This document shows, one piece after another, positions 21,598-33,249 of a stretch of DNA of 64,000 bases. Location: assembly GCF_943734655.1 (NCBI RefSeq), contig NC_071355.1:80551449-80615448 (forward strand), read 5' to 3'. Source of the DNA: Sabethes cyaneus. Its lineage: Eukaryota > Arthropoda > Insecta > Diptera > Culicidae. Made by a program: the position numbers and the translations under genes. Every line of letters starts with the position of its first letter. The first letter of the stretch is position 1. The notes under the pieces were generated by a model. The model did not search any database and was not told the origin of the DNA. It saw only the letters and a program-made list of their open reading frames with translations.

Positions 21598-23448
21598 TTT
21601 CGGTGCGTCCCGGGCCAAATCCTTGGTAAAAATCGTGCCTCTCGTTTCGATGCCCGCTCTTCGGATCACCCCCTCAAGAGCGATGTTGAACAGCATGCAG
21701 GATAAACCGTCACCTTGTCTCAACCCTCGCCGCGTCTCGAAGGGACTCGAGAGTGTCCCAGAGATGCGTACGAAACACATCACTCGATCCAATGTAGCTC
21801 TGATCAGTCGCGTCAGTTTGTCCGGAAAACCGTATTCGTGCATTATCTACCATGGCTTGTCTCGATCGATGTTATCGTATGCTGCTTTGAAATCAATAAA
21901 GATGTTATGCGTGGGCACTTTGTACTCTGCAAGATCTGTCGGATAGTAAAAATTTGGTCCGTAGCTGCGCGAGCCCCCATGAAACCCGCCTGATAATTCT
22001 CTACGAAACCTTGTGCTATCGGTGACAGCCGGCGTAACAGGATCTGGGAGAGTACCTTGTATGCGACGTTTATCAGCGTAATACCACGATAGTTGCAGCA
22101 GTCTAGCCGATCACCCTTTTTGTAGATGGGACAAACCACACCTTCCATCCATTCCTCCGGTAGTTTTTCCTCCTCCTAAATCCACGAAATAATTTATAAA
22201 GCTCTGCCGGTAGGCGGTCCTTCCCAGCGGCTTTATTGGTCTTCAGCAGCCCAATTTCTCGTTTTACTTCTTGGAGATCAGGTGCTAGGACATTACTATC
22301 TTCCATGGGCGCTCCTAGGTTAATTTCCGTTCCGCTTCCTTCTGCGACTTCGCCATTGAGGTGTTCATCGAAGAACTGCTTTCACCTGTCGACCACCTCG
22401 CGCTCGTTTGTAATTAGATTCCCTCCCTCGTCCCTACACATGTTTCTGTGCATGTATTTAGGAAATTGTAATACATGTCAAGTTTCGGTGTGTAGCCCTT
22501 CCGAGTTTGGTTCACCTTCTCATAAAACTTGCGCGTGTCATTAGCTCGGAATAGTTGCTCTAATTTTTCACGATCTCTGTCCTCCTTTTGGCGCTTTTTT
22601 CACCTCAGGATCGTGGTCAACTGGTTCCTAGCTCGTCGGTATTTGGCCAGGTTCTCTCTAGTGGCAATACTTAGATAATTTTTCGAAGCATTTTTTTCTC
22701 CTCCACCGCTTGTTGGCATTCACCATCAAACCAATCATTTTGTGTACTCCGAGGCTTAATACCTAGTGCCGCGGTAGCGGCCTCTCCGATGGCCGAGCTA
22801 ATTCTGCCCCAACCGTCTTCGAGGTTTGAAGCACCTAACTCCTCGGAAGAAGACAGTGCCTCATTCAGTACTCGCGCGTAGTTCTCGGCAGCTTGTGGGT
22901 TATCTAGCTGCCTGATGTTCAGCCGAGGAGGGCGGCTTTGACGTGTCCAGTATACGGTGGACAGCTTTGAGCGCACATGTACTGCTACTAGGTAATGGTC
23001 AGAATCAATATCCGCACCCCGACGGGAGCGTACGTTCGTGATGTTAGAGAAAAACCGGCCCTCTATGAGAACATGGTCAATTTGGTTCATTGTACGTTGG
23101 TCAGGTGATCTCCAGGTGGCTTTGTGGATATCTTTGCGTGGGAAAAAGGTGCTTCGGATCACCAGGCCTCGGGAAGCTGCGAAGTTTATACATCGTTGGT
23201 CGTTATCGTTTGTGTCGGTGTGCATGCTATGGGGTCCTACCACCGGTCTATACATGTCTTCCCTACCAACCAACCTGGGCGTTCATATCCCCGATGACGA
23301 TCTTGATGTCCCGTGACGAGCAGCTGTCGTACGTTGCCTCCAGCCTCGCGTAGAACGCTTTTTTCTCATCATCGGGACCTTCGTGCGGGCAGTGCACGTT
23401 AATGATGCTATAATTGAAGAAACGGTCCTTTATCCTCAATACACACAT
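21598..23448 (-). pseudogene. RTE-b middle segment: endonuclease C-part and RT N-part
   Basis: Minus-strand fragments in order: endonuclease frame 23466-23263 (FNYSIINVHCP, IVIGDMNAQVG) and frame 23273-22671 (MNQIDHVLIEGR, DSDHYLVAVHV, the catalytic His block). Then the RT, with GLLKTNKAAGKDRLPAELYK (22236 region), NYRGITLINVAYKV and NYQAGFMGARAATDQIF. After a frameshift in the DFKAAYD region, RGLRQGDGLSCMLFNIALEG follows (about 21760-21700). At least three frameshifts separate these blocks. Together with the flanking segments they make one RTE polypeptide. Confidence 0.85.
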
Positions 23449-25167
23449 CCCAAGTAACAATTCCAAGTTTTATTATGTTCGTATAGTGGTTTTCATGACC
23501 AATCTCATAAAACCGCTAATAAAACTATGAGCTCCACCAGAACTTTCTGATGACCGCTATAAAACTGTCTTCGGACCAAGTGGCTCACTCCTCAGAATGT
23601 TTTCATAACCGCTATAAAAATCAGGTTATAAGCTCAAGTAGTCGTATCACGCTCTGCTGAAAGCAGCAATAAAACCGGTTAAGCTTTCGCTGCTTGACAG
23701 CCATCGCCATAATTTAAAAAAGCTTTTCGCCTTTCGCTTTTCGTGATTCGCTTTTCACTTTTCTGGCAAAAGCTAAATAAGTTGTCAACTTGAAAATATA
23801 TCCGTGATCAGAAAAGTATAATTTTTACTGACAGATCATTCTGAACGGTTTGGTTTATAGCGACCAGAATAAAATATCCCGTGGAATATTTATTAAATTT
23901 TAAGCATTTTCTTTGGTTTGCAGCTTGTGCGCATTTAATTTCATCGTGCATTTTGATATGATAGGTCGATATAATCAGCGCGCCACTGAAATTTTGCAAT
24001 TTTCGAAAACTGGTTGTTTTGACAAATTGAAAATCTTCAGTTAGTCAATCTCAATTTCTAGCAAAATCATTTTAGTTGCTTCCTCTGACAGGAAAACCGA
24101 TTGATAATAAGTTTCTTTCTGCAAAACACTTTGCTTTGATAAACTGTTGTTTGCGAGATAAAAGAAAATACCACAATTTGGCAATAGGGTAGATGATCCA
24201 TTAGTTGCGATACTAAGCACAATATAACTTCATTTTGCTTGTTTATTGAGGTATATGATTCAATTAATGCTTGTGGGATGTAAATTTATCAAATACAAGG
24301 TATTTGTCACAAGGCAAGACATATGCTTTCGTAGTACGAGAAGCTTTATAAAGAAAAAATGAATTTTCCGATTCAATTATATTGTACCAACAGTTGCGTT
24401 AATGTTTCCTCAATTAAGTTTGATGTTCCTTTAATTGTGGTATTCTATATACATTGCTAGGTTGCTAAGTGAAAAAACATCGTAGCAAAACTATAGATGA
24501 GCGCCTATAGTTGTGCGCTCCAACTGCGCGTTGGATTTTGGAAAATTGGCATTTTAGCAAATAATGCTTTAATTTTAAATGGTGTAGTCTAACTACCAAT
24601 ACTTCTAAAAACCTGTTGTATATAATGAATGTCATTGTTTTATCTAAAATGCTACGGTGACGAAAATATACATTAATAATGAATAGTAGCGCAACTATTG
24701 GTACTACCACATCTATTGGATCAAGTACCCTATGGCTTCGCATAAATAAATGATTTTGGTGTTGAACTTTGGTATTCTCCATAATAGCAGCAAAAAACTG
24801 TTTAGTTAGGGTGTTACCGTTTGAATAGCTCTATAAAACTAACAGATTTATTGCGGTTTGACAAGTAACCGTGATAAGATAAATTTTGATTGATGCGCCA
24901 TTTTGTATTGCCACGCCACACTTATGGCAAGTTTATAAGAGACGTGGTGCAGCCAAGAAGTTTTAACGTGGTATTATAAACAACCACAATAAATTTGCTT
25001 TATTAGCAGTTTTATTATGGTTTTCTAGCTAGCTATAAGTGTGTTTGGACTCGTATCCTCTTGGTATTGCGCAGTACCACAATAAACCCAGAGGTAATGA
25101 TTAATACCGCAATAAAACCTTTATAAAATTCAAGTAAAACCAAGTGGCTTTAGAAATGTGACTTGGG
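23449..25167 (+). mobile_element. MITE A, copy 1 (non-autonomous DNA element)
   Basis: The 1.72-kb insert has terminal inverted repeats CCCAAGTAACA / CCCAAGTCACA, flanked by AT on both sides (23447-23448 and 25168-25169). Removing the insert and one AT restores the RTE endonuclease frame as E-R-M-C-V-L-R-I-K. The interior is AT-rich with many ATAAAAC motifs near both ends and encodes nothing recognisable. Two more copies lie at 43538-45012 and 46514-51429. Copy 1 lacks MITE B and the other inserts, so it serves as the empty-site reference. Confidence 0.85.
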
Positions 25168-25445
25168 ATTCTCTCGTTGATCGCCTTCCAATCTATCACG
25201 CGATCCTGCATTCCCCCCAGCACTACAAAGCCCGTTCCCAGTTTGTTGGTAGCCGCACCGCTCTGGTAAAACTGGGCCTTTCCGCCACGGATCTTCTATA
25301 CCTTCTCTCCTTTGCGACAGATTTCCTGCAGAGCTACGATGCCGAGTTTGCGGAGTTCAAGCTGTTCAATCACCCCCCGCTCGCAACCTGCGAAATTTAG
25401 CGATCTGCAGTTCCAAGTACAGAGTCTCCATTCGTCGTCCTTGTT
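25168..25445 (-). pseudogene. RTE-b endonuclease N-terminus
   Basis: Downstream of MITE A1 the RTE resumes. On the minus strand, EWRLCTWNCRSLN (the first APE motif, compare GTWNVRTL in RTE-a) is followed by VIEQLELRKLGIVALQEI (catalytic Glu block) and GFVVLGGMQDRVIDW. Frameshifts are present. The remaining ~330 bp to 25777 is the 5' untranslated part, ending at the target duplication. Confidence 0.85.
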
Positions 25446-25777
25446 CCGTCGCCTAGGTCGATGCCGAATATTCCGCTCCGAATATGCTTGAATGTTGTTA
25501 GTTTTTGAATTTAGGTGTCTGGCCGTACTGGGGCAACACTACCGCGATGGGGCTGCCATCTTATAGTGCCGAGACTCACTATACCTCCTTCCCGGTTAGT
25601 ATACGACCTTAGTTTCCACCGGGGTTGGTTACCCGATCTCCGCTAAGGTTGCTCGTATTCCGGCTGGTACCACGAGGAGGTCGGGATCGGAGTTGCTGGA
25701 TAAGAGGCTAACGACCACTATGGGGTCTATATTCCGCATTATCCAGCCGTTTACCAGCCATCTATCAGATCTATCAC

Positions 25778-26578
25778 GAGCTCAAAAAAGTAGAAGACGC
25801 CATGTATCTGTAACAGCAACTGGATACTTTTTCTAGGTGTAACGAAAATAGAATGGTGCTCATTAGCACATTAGCAAATGTTCAGTTGTGTCGTTCTCCA
25901 GGAAAAAACATCCAATCGTTTTCAACTATCAGCTAGGCTGTGAACTATTTAAAAGAAAGTCCTGCATCAAGGATCTGGCAGTCCTTCTTCACTACAAGCA
26001 GCACATCAGCTACATCGTTGCTAAAGCATCCTACAGTCTTGGCCTAATCATGAGAACTGCGAAAAGCTTCACCGATTTACATTGCTTGAAGAATTTGTAC
26101 TGCGCGCTTGTCCGTTCGACGCTGGAATATTGTTCGACGGTCTGGAATCCCCATTATCTCAACGGTGTTGATCGGTTAGAGAAATACAATACAAATTCAT
26201 TCGGTTCGCCTTCCGTTACCTACCCTGGAACAACCCACTCCTGCTACCAAGATACGAAGCACGCCTGATGGTAATTGAGCTGGACACCCTAGCAACTAGG
26301 AGAAATCTGTGCCGAGCAATCCTTGTAGCTGATCTCCTATTGGCGAGACCATATCAGTCCACAAGCTCAACCACGACCTCTTCGCAGCAGAATGCTCCTC
26401 CAAGTACCATTTCGCAGGACAAATTATGCAGTAAACGGGGCCATCGGGCCCGTCGGACTACGAGTTGCCCTAAATCGTAGGACTATTCATGGGAACTTTT
26501 TAAACATTTTTCGTACTAGTTGGACTAAATTATCATTAAGACAACAATATGTCTGTTGGTATAAACAATAAATAAATT
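25778..26578 (+). pseudogene. LINE-X remnant, 3' part (RT C-terminal domain and tail)
   Basis: LINE-X resumes after the RTE insertion with ELKKVEDAMYL, then QQLDTFSRCNENRMVL. A 126-codon frame (25888-26268) carries HISYIVAKASYSLGLIMR and CLKNLYCALVRSTLEYCS. The next frame (26268-26480) has VIELDTLATRRNLCRAI. These match the C-terminal RT region of LINE-Y (CLKSLYCALVRPLLENCN; LDLDTLEHRSKMQQAI), so X and Y are related but distinct families. It ends with a TAAACAATAAATAAA tail near 26578. Frameshifts and stops make it non-coding. Confidence 0.87.
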
Positions 26579-28142
26579 TTCACTTTTCTAGCGATCTTCC
26601 CTAACACAGACATCAAATTGGTATAGGTTCAATCGCCTTAAAGAATCTTCGACCTTTTGGGCCGACGAGATTCTGTCACTTTTATTTTCTAAAAACTCGC
26701 TAAAATTTATATGACGTCTTTTTCAACCAATAACGTAGTGAGGATTGTCAGTTTGACAGTGCTTCATTATTTTCATTTTTTCAATAGTGTAATTTTAGCA
26801 GAATAAAACGGAAAACCTCCTAACTTACATCGTAGTGTAACCTCGTTGTTTTTATAGTGATGCATAGAAGATTTTCTGATCGATTGGGGCAGACATATAA
26901 AAAATCGATTACGAAATCGCTAAACTATAGGCGTTTAAAGCAAGACCACTTTTCTAGACAGATTTTTTGGAATGATTCTCTATACCAGCTACATTCCTGA
27001 AAGACGAAGTCCTATGTCAAAAGAAAAACGAAAAAATATTGAAGGTCATAGGGAGACAGTTTGGTAGAAGCCTGGAAGAAAGTTAATTCGAAGTGTAGTT
27101 TTTTTTCCGTCATTTGTATTGGAAAATTTAATAAATGAGAGGTATCCAAAACCCCAAACATATGTCAAAGATATTCAACAGCTTCAATCAGCCAAAAGAC
27201 AACCTAATTATATATAAGATTTTCCTGATAAAGTGTGAGAAAATTTTTTGTTTGTTACAAATTGACGTTTTTACGATACTACAAATGTGCACATGCACAT
27301 ACTCACTCACGCAGACTTCGGTTATTGAGGTATGATCTAATTGAGCACACATTATTCGATAAAAATCAATTCTATTAACGGAAGTGGATCTGCACACAAT
27401 GAAACTTCGCAAAAAATTCGCTGAAGCGTGAGGCCAAACATAGACGAAAAGCACGTTTTGAATATATTTTTATCCTATTGAAGCGATAGCACATCTTTCA
27501 AAATGACTGAAGCGTGATAGAAAGTGGTTGAAGACTTTTTACTATACACATACGCTGTGCACCACTCGTTGCTTCGAAAATCCTTGTGAGTCCACGTTTT
27601 TGTCACGTAAATTATTTTCCACGCTATGCTTGGGATTTTGACGTTCAGCTAAATAATACCATAATCAAACAAGACTGTACTCACGTTTGCAAATTCTCCA
27701 GACAATCAAAGCTTTTGGATTTGCAGGGTTTCCTTCGCGAGTCACTTTTGATGGTTTCGCACCCCGCTTCTTGCAGAAAATTTATGTGCGGGAAAAATCG
27801 CAAGCTCCAACGAAAACACCGACAGCGTCACTGTCAGTGCCTAGCGACGCCCAGACTCGCCCGAAAGCTAATCATATTTTCGCCAGCGATTTTCCTTACA
27901 TTTCGCCCACTCAACGCGTAGAAGTTTAAGGCAAGTGGTTTTCTGGTTCCTTGCCTTTACATTGTCGCGGGCAGACGCTCGAGGGCGGCTGCCATATGGA
28001 GAAAAATTAAATTTGAATCTGATGTGATGTAAGTGAATTTATGACGATAAAAATGTATGAAGACATAATTTATTACTGCAGGCAACGGAACAAGTGCCCC
28101 TTTGAATAATCGGTGCGTATTCGTTGCCAACGCATGATGCTG
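26579..28142. other. Unrecognised DNA
   Basis: AT-rich, without recognisable repeats. Two overlapping plus-strand frames at 27586-27921 (111 codons) and 27687-27929 (80 codons) lie in a slightly GC-richer patch. They resemble no family I know; an exon there cannot be excluded. GACGAAGTCCTATGTCAAAA near 27003 resembles GACGTAGTCCTACGTCAAAA near 46490, hinting at a shared small repeat. Confidence 0.35.
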
Positions 28143-28146
28143 TATA

Positions 28147-28166
28147 CGGTCGGTCGGTCGGTCGGC
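28147..28166. repeat. (CGGT)n microsatellite
   Basis: Five CGGT/CGGC units in tandem within otherwise unremarkable DNA. Confidence 0.8.
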
Positions 28167-28169
28167 GCA

Positions 28170-30318
28170 AAAGATACATAGATGTAGGCATGAATCTGTC
28201 GCAAATTTATGATTTGGTATCCCAGAGCAATTTTTTAGCCATTTTATGTAAATTAATCTTGCCTGCCTTCCAGCAGGACGTGCGAACAATTTGTTTATAA
28301 TTAACTCAGATGATGGCGCTAAACCGTTTACAGCAATTTTAATCAGCTTGATGTGCACCTCACCGGAGACACTGATAATGAAGTTCCTTTTATCTTGACG
28401 ATTGCTGACCTATATTAGGTATGATTAGAATAGCATCGTATCAGTATCAGGTAATAACCCTAAATTGAATTGTAAAGCTCGTAGAGATGAGAAAATTTTC
28501 GAAAAAAAACACACTTAGATTTTTAAGTTGATTTGAAAACTGAACTAGGAAGCTTTATCTTTACGAGAAAATTACCTGATACTTTCTGGTCAGTAGTTGT
28601 CAAAATTTGAAAGGATTTTATTTAGTTTTTACTATTTATAAGGCGTTACTAGAAAAAGATATCCGCGAACAAAAGGACGAAAAAGCTGCGGAAATTTTTT
28701 GAATAAATTTGAGAACGAAGAACTCGACTTTGTTTGTGAGTCTGATGCGAAAATAAGACCAGCGACAATCACTGTGTTAACTATGTTGTCAATCGTTGCA
28801 ATGCAACCTTATTTTAAAATAGGTATCAGGAATGTAACCGCCACAGGGCATGATATAATAAAATAACTTTTCATACTCAGTCGGTATTGAATTCCGTGCA
28901 AAAGATTTCGTTTGTGGCGATTTTAAGTATAATTAATTTTGCAGTTTCACAAAAGTCGTCCTAGATTATTAGGTAATGTATGATATCATCAATTATACAG
29001 TTTCCTTCGGGCTATGCGATAGTTCGCGTTAATAAAAATTTCCGAGGCAATCCCATGCAAAAAGTCACACGTTGCATGGGCCTCAATAGTATCATAGCCA
29101 GTCGGGAACGTTTATGGCTTTCAACTCGTATCTAAAAATCTAAATGCACTAATGACAGGCAATAACGCTAATAATATACCTCACCCTGCATGTCGATTCG
29201 GGCACAGCACCAATCGTTTTAATAAAGTTATTATTATTTATTATAAACGAACACCGTACCCACTCTGCAATCGGTTTATTATGTAGGCATAATTTCGAGA
29301 TACTACTCCGGCAGGCCAGGCCGTGCTGTTTCGCCACACCGTGGCGCGGTTTGGGGCTGGCAATCGATTGAACTGGTAATGCATCGGCTTGCGGCAACGC
29401 ATTTAGCATCGTGCGGTGCGGTGCGGTCGCATCAGCTGAAACCTTTGTCGGCTCCACTACCGTCAATTGTGTAGAATCAATTTGGAAACTGGAGCCTTAA
29501 CCAGGTTATCAAAGCTATGTGCCCCTTTCGCATCCGGCCGTCATGCGGTAGAACGCAAGTGGTTTGCGGAAAGCGGCCATCAACGAGCGCGGGACAACTG
29601 ACTAGAGGTGCAAACGACTCTGTCAACTCTATAATAGTTATGGGACAGACAGATTTTAGGGTCCATTTATTTCTCACACCTGTACAGCCCAGCGGCATTG
29701 GTGCAATATGATTATTAAACTATGTGCACGATTCATTCGATTGAGAAGTGCCTTCCCATTTTTGCGGGATAGCAACCACAATCATTGCAGTGCGTTGGTA
29801 TATAATGCCCCCTTTAATTATCTCATTAAAATGCATGACAGCCAAGGTTCTTAAAATATGTCGAGTTAATTCATTTGAATAATCGTTTGTTATTTTTTCG
29901 AAAATAATTAATGTTTTGGACTTTTTGTGCCGAAATATCCATTAGCTTTAAATTTAATGTGCAATGGTATGACGATTTTTTCGATCACACACAATCAGTT
30001 TTGTTTTATCTATAAAAGATTCAAAATATTCGGATTATTTAAATATTGTTTACGGTGCTTTTCCGAATTTTCCAGATTTTCCTTAAAGATTGGTTTGCGG
30101 TTTCTTCTTATCTTCCTTTACTCTTCAATGATCAAAATGGCGTTCAAAGAATAGCGCAAAAATCCTACTGCGCGCACATCAAGCTAGCGAGAACATAACA
30201 GTGGCCAAATCAACTGTCACCAACAAAATAAAGATTGCATTAAAAAAAACTTTTTTCGGATGGTAATAAAAAAACTAAGACTGCCAATTCAGTGCGATAA
30301 CTTTTCCACGGAAGGTTA
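28170..30318. other. Unrecognised DNA
   Basis: I see no supported gene. Open frames of 73-133 codons (28358-27957 minus, 29466-29149 minus, 29698-29477 minus) lack known motifs and overlap frames on the other strand. The stretch 29280-29660 is more GC-rich than its surroundings, which could mark a host exon or regulatory block, but nothing specific supports this. Confidence 0.3.
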
Positions 30319-30319
30319 T

Positions 30320-30840
30320 TATATTAGTTTACATGCAAAAAAATTCTACGCCCTTGCGAGCGGCTTTCCGGCAGTTAACCGGAACATTCGCCATGGCGGA
30401 CGAAACCATGCGTGTGGGCATGTTTTTGAGTTCTTTCTTCGTTTTATTCATCATTTCCTCTTCAGTTTTCGCGGCAAAATTGTTGAAGTAGATCTTACGC
30501 TTCAGGTTTGTCCAGAAATTCTTGATGGGACGCAGCTGGGGGACGCCAGATCCGGCCAGAACATCACGTCCCATGGTATTTCTTGATGAACGATGCAACT
30601 TCTGGCAGGCACTTCGTACTATAAATTTTCCCGTTCACGCCCAGTCCGGAGCGAAAGAAGAGCGGCTTTGATATCCCCTTCTTGGGGAACTTGGTGTGTG
30701 AAATAAACTTCACTTCGGAGCTCACTTTCTTCGTGGGGGAAGTAAAATACGAAGTGCCCAGTCAGTCGTTGCCATCCAGGGTGAAATAGGTAACTCCGTC
30801 TGCAAATGACGGATCTCAGTAGAGGCATGTTCATGAACCT
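30320..30840 (-). pseudogene. Tc1/mariner-type transposase remnant (possibly DD37E group)
   Basis: A minus-strand frame (30598-30329) contains PQLRPIKNFWTNLKRKIY, corresponding to the conserved P(D/Q)LxPIENxW block of IS630-Tc1 transposases. The third catalytic residue, normally Glu in PIEN, is Lys here. The frame continues with TEEEMMNKTKKELK and ANVPVNCRKAARKGVEFF. Upstream (30834-30619) a frame-shifted piece carries VYFTHQVPQEGD. The C-terminal style resembles the mosquito ITmD37E family, but the first two catalytic aspartates are not preserved, so the group assignment is tentative. The element is dead. Confidence 0.65.
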
Positions 30841-31194
30841 GAAAATACTGAGAACCAGAGCAGAGGGCCCAAAGCCCCTGGAACGGAGGATGGTTTTAAC
30901 AGCTGTTATCTATGGCTAAATGTAAAAACGTGAATGGATAAACCCCTAATCCAAGGTATCATGCGACCCGTGCCGAGGGATGAATGGTGGGGGTGGGGTT
31001 CTATAAATACTCAGCCGCAAACGGAGCCTGTGGAGTACCAGGGCGCCTCCACAGTTATCTGCCCATATCGCATCATGAGGGGCTCTGATGCGGCGGACTC
31101 TCGTTACCCCTTAACTCGTGGGACTTTATATGGATTAAAACATAATAAATTTAACTTCAGTAAGCGTTAACGGATTAGAGCGTGGACGAGAGGC

Positions 31195-31597
31195 GGAATC
31201 TAGAGATCTCCGCCGATGGATACAAGTGGAAGCGCCAGCGTAAGCGGAAAAGGAAGCGGCACACGTGTCGCTTCAACTGCATCTACGCCGGACGCAGCGA
31301 TGACCAGCCTGCCGCTAATAAAAGCAGAAACCCCGTTCGCGGGAGGAGGCATCCAGCGTTCTCCACCAAGGGTGGAGCAGGATGCATCTAGAAGCGCTAG
31401 TGTGGGTGGCAAAGGCAGCGGTATGCCTCCCACGCTGGACACAGTGATGAACGGCCCAGCGCTAATCAGGGCGATGGGAAAGAATAGGGACGCACTACCT
31501 AAAGTAGTAGCAGTGTCACAGCAGCACGATATAATCGTCGATTTCACGTTAGGTCGCGGCAATTTCTCCAAGGACCTGAAGCAGAGCTTGCTCGGTG
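31195..31597 (+). pseudogene. R1 ORF1 (gag) N-terminal part
   Basis: A 130-codon frame (31216-31608) is rich in Ser, Gly, Thr and Pro, with two similar segments (SASVSGKGSGT and SASVGGKGSGM). It ends ...KDLKQSLLG at the LINE-Y junction. Gag-like N-terminal regions of R1 elements are of this low-complexity type. The assignment rests mainly on its position ahead of the zinc-knuckle and endonuclease parts. Confidence 0.6.
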
Positions 31598-32638
31598 TTT
31601 ACCAATAAGTCTGGAGTCCCTCAAGGAAATAACATGGGACCTCTACTTTTCTTGCTATTCTTTAACGATATTGAGTTGGCTGCAAGTTAGTGAACGGCGA
31701 TGACCTAAAATTGTTTGCTTCGATAGGAAATATAGACGACTGCCGCCGCTTGCAAGTTTTGCTTGATTTATTCACTGACTGGTGTAAACGGAACTGGCTC
31801 ATTGTAAGCATAGCCAAATGTGAAGTGGTGTGTTTTCACTGCATCAAAAACCCGATCACCTTTGGTTACACTATCGATGGTATTGAGTTACGCAGTGTGG
31901 ACCGAGTTAGTGACCTCGGTGTCTTGCTGGACACCAAACTGACGTTTAATCTACATCGTGAGTTGATTATCTCCAAAACATCTCGACAGCTTGGTTTCAT
32001 CTTTAAAACTGGTCGGAACTTTAAGGATCCACACTGTCTTAAATCATTGTACTGCGTCCTAGTACGTCCACTACTGGAGAATTGTAGTCTTGTTTGGTTT
32101 CCTAAGCAGCTAACATGGAATCTACGGATTGAACGTGTGCAACGGTGATTTACCCGATTAGCATTGCGACACTTGCCCTGGAAACATCCTGGTATTTTAC
32201 CTGCTTACGTAGATGGGTGCCGTTTACTCGACTTGGACACCCTTGAACACCGACGCAAGATGCAACAAGCAATATTCGTGGCAAAATTTATCAATGGCGA
32301 AATCGAATCTCCAAAATTGCTTTCCATGACTAATTTTCGCGCATCACAACGACCGTTGCGATCAACTGGACTAGTTCAAACGCAGTTTCATCGGACTGCG
32401 TTCGGATATAGCGAACCGGTAACTGAATGTATCAGCACCTTTTCTAATGTAGAGGAACTATTTGACTTTGGTGTACCGTCACACTTGTTTGCACAGAGAT
32501 TGCTTAGAGCTAATTTAGGATAAGATTTTATTCATGTAGACAATTTTTAGGTCAGATGAATTATATATAATAAATAAATAAAAAATAAATAAATAAATAA
32601 ATAAATAAATACATAAATAAATAAATAAATAAATAAAT
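31598..32638 (+). pseudogene. LINE-Y copy 2, 5'-truncated 3' fragment
   Basis: This fragment begins inside the RT at SGVPQGNNMGPLLF and continues through a damaged YADD block (read as NGDDLKLF) at 31690. It then gives two long frames (31690-32148 and 32164-32523) separated by a TGA after RIERVQR. The C-terminal text (LDLDTLEHRRKMQQAIF; VTECISTFSNVEELFDFG) is clearly the same family as 18560-21589. It ends with a short 3' UTR and an (AAAT)n tail at 32567-32638. At the junctions at most TG could be duplicated, so this second insertion also lacks a long target duplication. Confidence 0.88.
32567..32638. repeat. (AAAT)n tail of LINE-Y copy 2
   Basis: About 70 bp of AAAT/ATAA repeats directly follow the LINE-Y 3' UTR and end where R1 sequence resumes (GCTTCGAAGAACC). 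The tail is longer than the ~30-bp tail of the 18-21 kb copy. Confidence 0.85.
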
Positions 32639-33230
32639 GCTTCGAAGAACCTTGTGTGCAGCGACCTGGAGAGGTGCTGGAGAGGTGAAGAATGGGACGA
32701 TGAAGGCGTCGAAATCAGCACAGATGGATGCCTGCCCGTTGACAGGGTGTCGCAACGCGGCTGAGAAAGCTACGGAGAGCGCTACTAACAGCGATAAGGC
32801 GTCCGCCAAGCGTATGAGACAGTTCCCGGGGGATGGCACCCCTAGTGGACCAAAATACGCCTGATCGGTAGAAGCTCCCCCGCCTCAGCGAGCGGATTGG
32901 CGAAGCCAATCGATCAACCAGCGGAAAGCACCATACGAATCTCGCTAACGGACGGAAACGAAGCCCTGAAAGCTGCTAGGCTAAAAGTGGAGTAGTCGGT
33001 ATGCCCACTGAGCGTGCTCAAGCAGTCCAGAGGCAGAGGTTTGCTTCCGGTGCTTCGAGCACGGGCATAAGGCCTGGAACTGTAAGGGGCCAGATAGGAG
33101 TCAATTGCAGGAGATGTGGCAGTGATGTGCTGGCCATAAAGCAAGGGACTGCGCGGAGCCGCATAAGTGCTTGATCTGTCCAGGTAAACTGGACGCAAAG
33201 CACGTAACGGGAGGTCCAAAGTGCCCGGCT
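32639..33230 (+). pseudogene. R1 ORF1 C-terminal part with zinc knuckles
   Basis: A frame at 32637-32864 gives MLRRTLCAATWRGAGEVK and a Lys/Ala-rich stretch. Further on, about 33030-33227, read with one frame change, are CFRCFEHGHKAWNC (a CCHC knuckle, C-x2-C-x4-H-x4-C), then AGHKARDC and CLICPGK. Repeated CCHC knuckles before the endonuclease ORF are typical of R1-clade ORF1 proteins. The part between has frameshifts. Confidence 0.8.
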
Positions 33231-33249
33231 GGTGTGCCAGCGACCAAGC

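Larger units (their letters stand above)
17651..25777 (-). mobile_element. Full-length RTE-b retrotransposon carrying two later insertions
   Basis: RTE-type non-LTR element inserted antisense into LINE-X, flanked by GAGCTTAAGA (17641-17650) and GAGCTCAAAA (25778-25787). This is a 10-bp target duplication with two mismatches, and both copies encode E-L-K in the LINE-X frame. The 3' tail on the minus strand is GCTGAAGAAGAAG. Two elements interrupt it: LINE-Y (18489-21597) and MITE A1 (23449-25167). Removing both leaves about 3.3 kb, the size expected for a full-length RTE with 5' UTR, endonuclease and RT. Its own coding parts are described separately. Confidence 0.88.
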
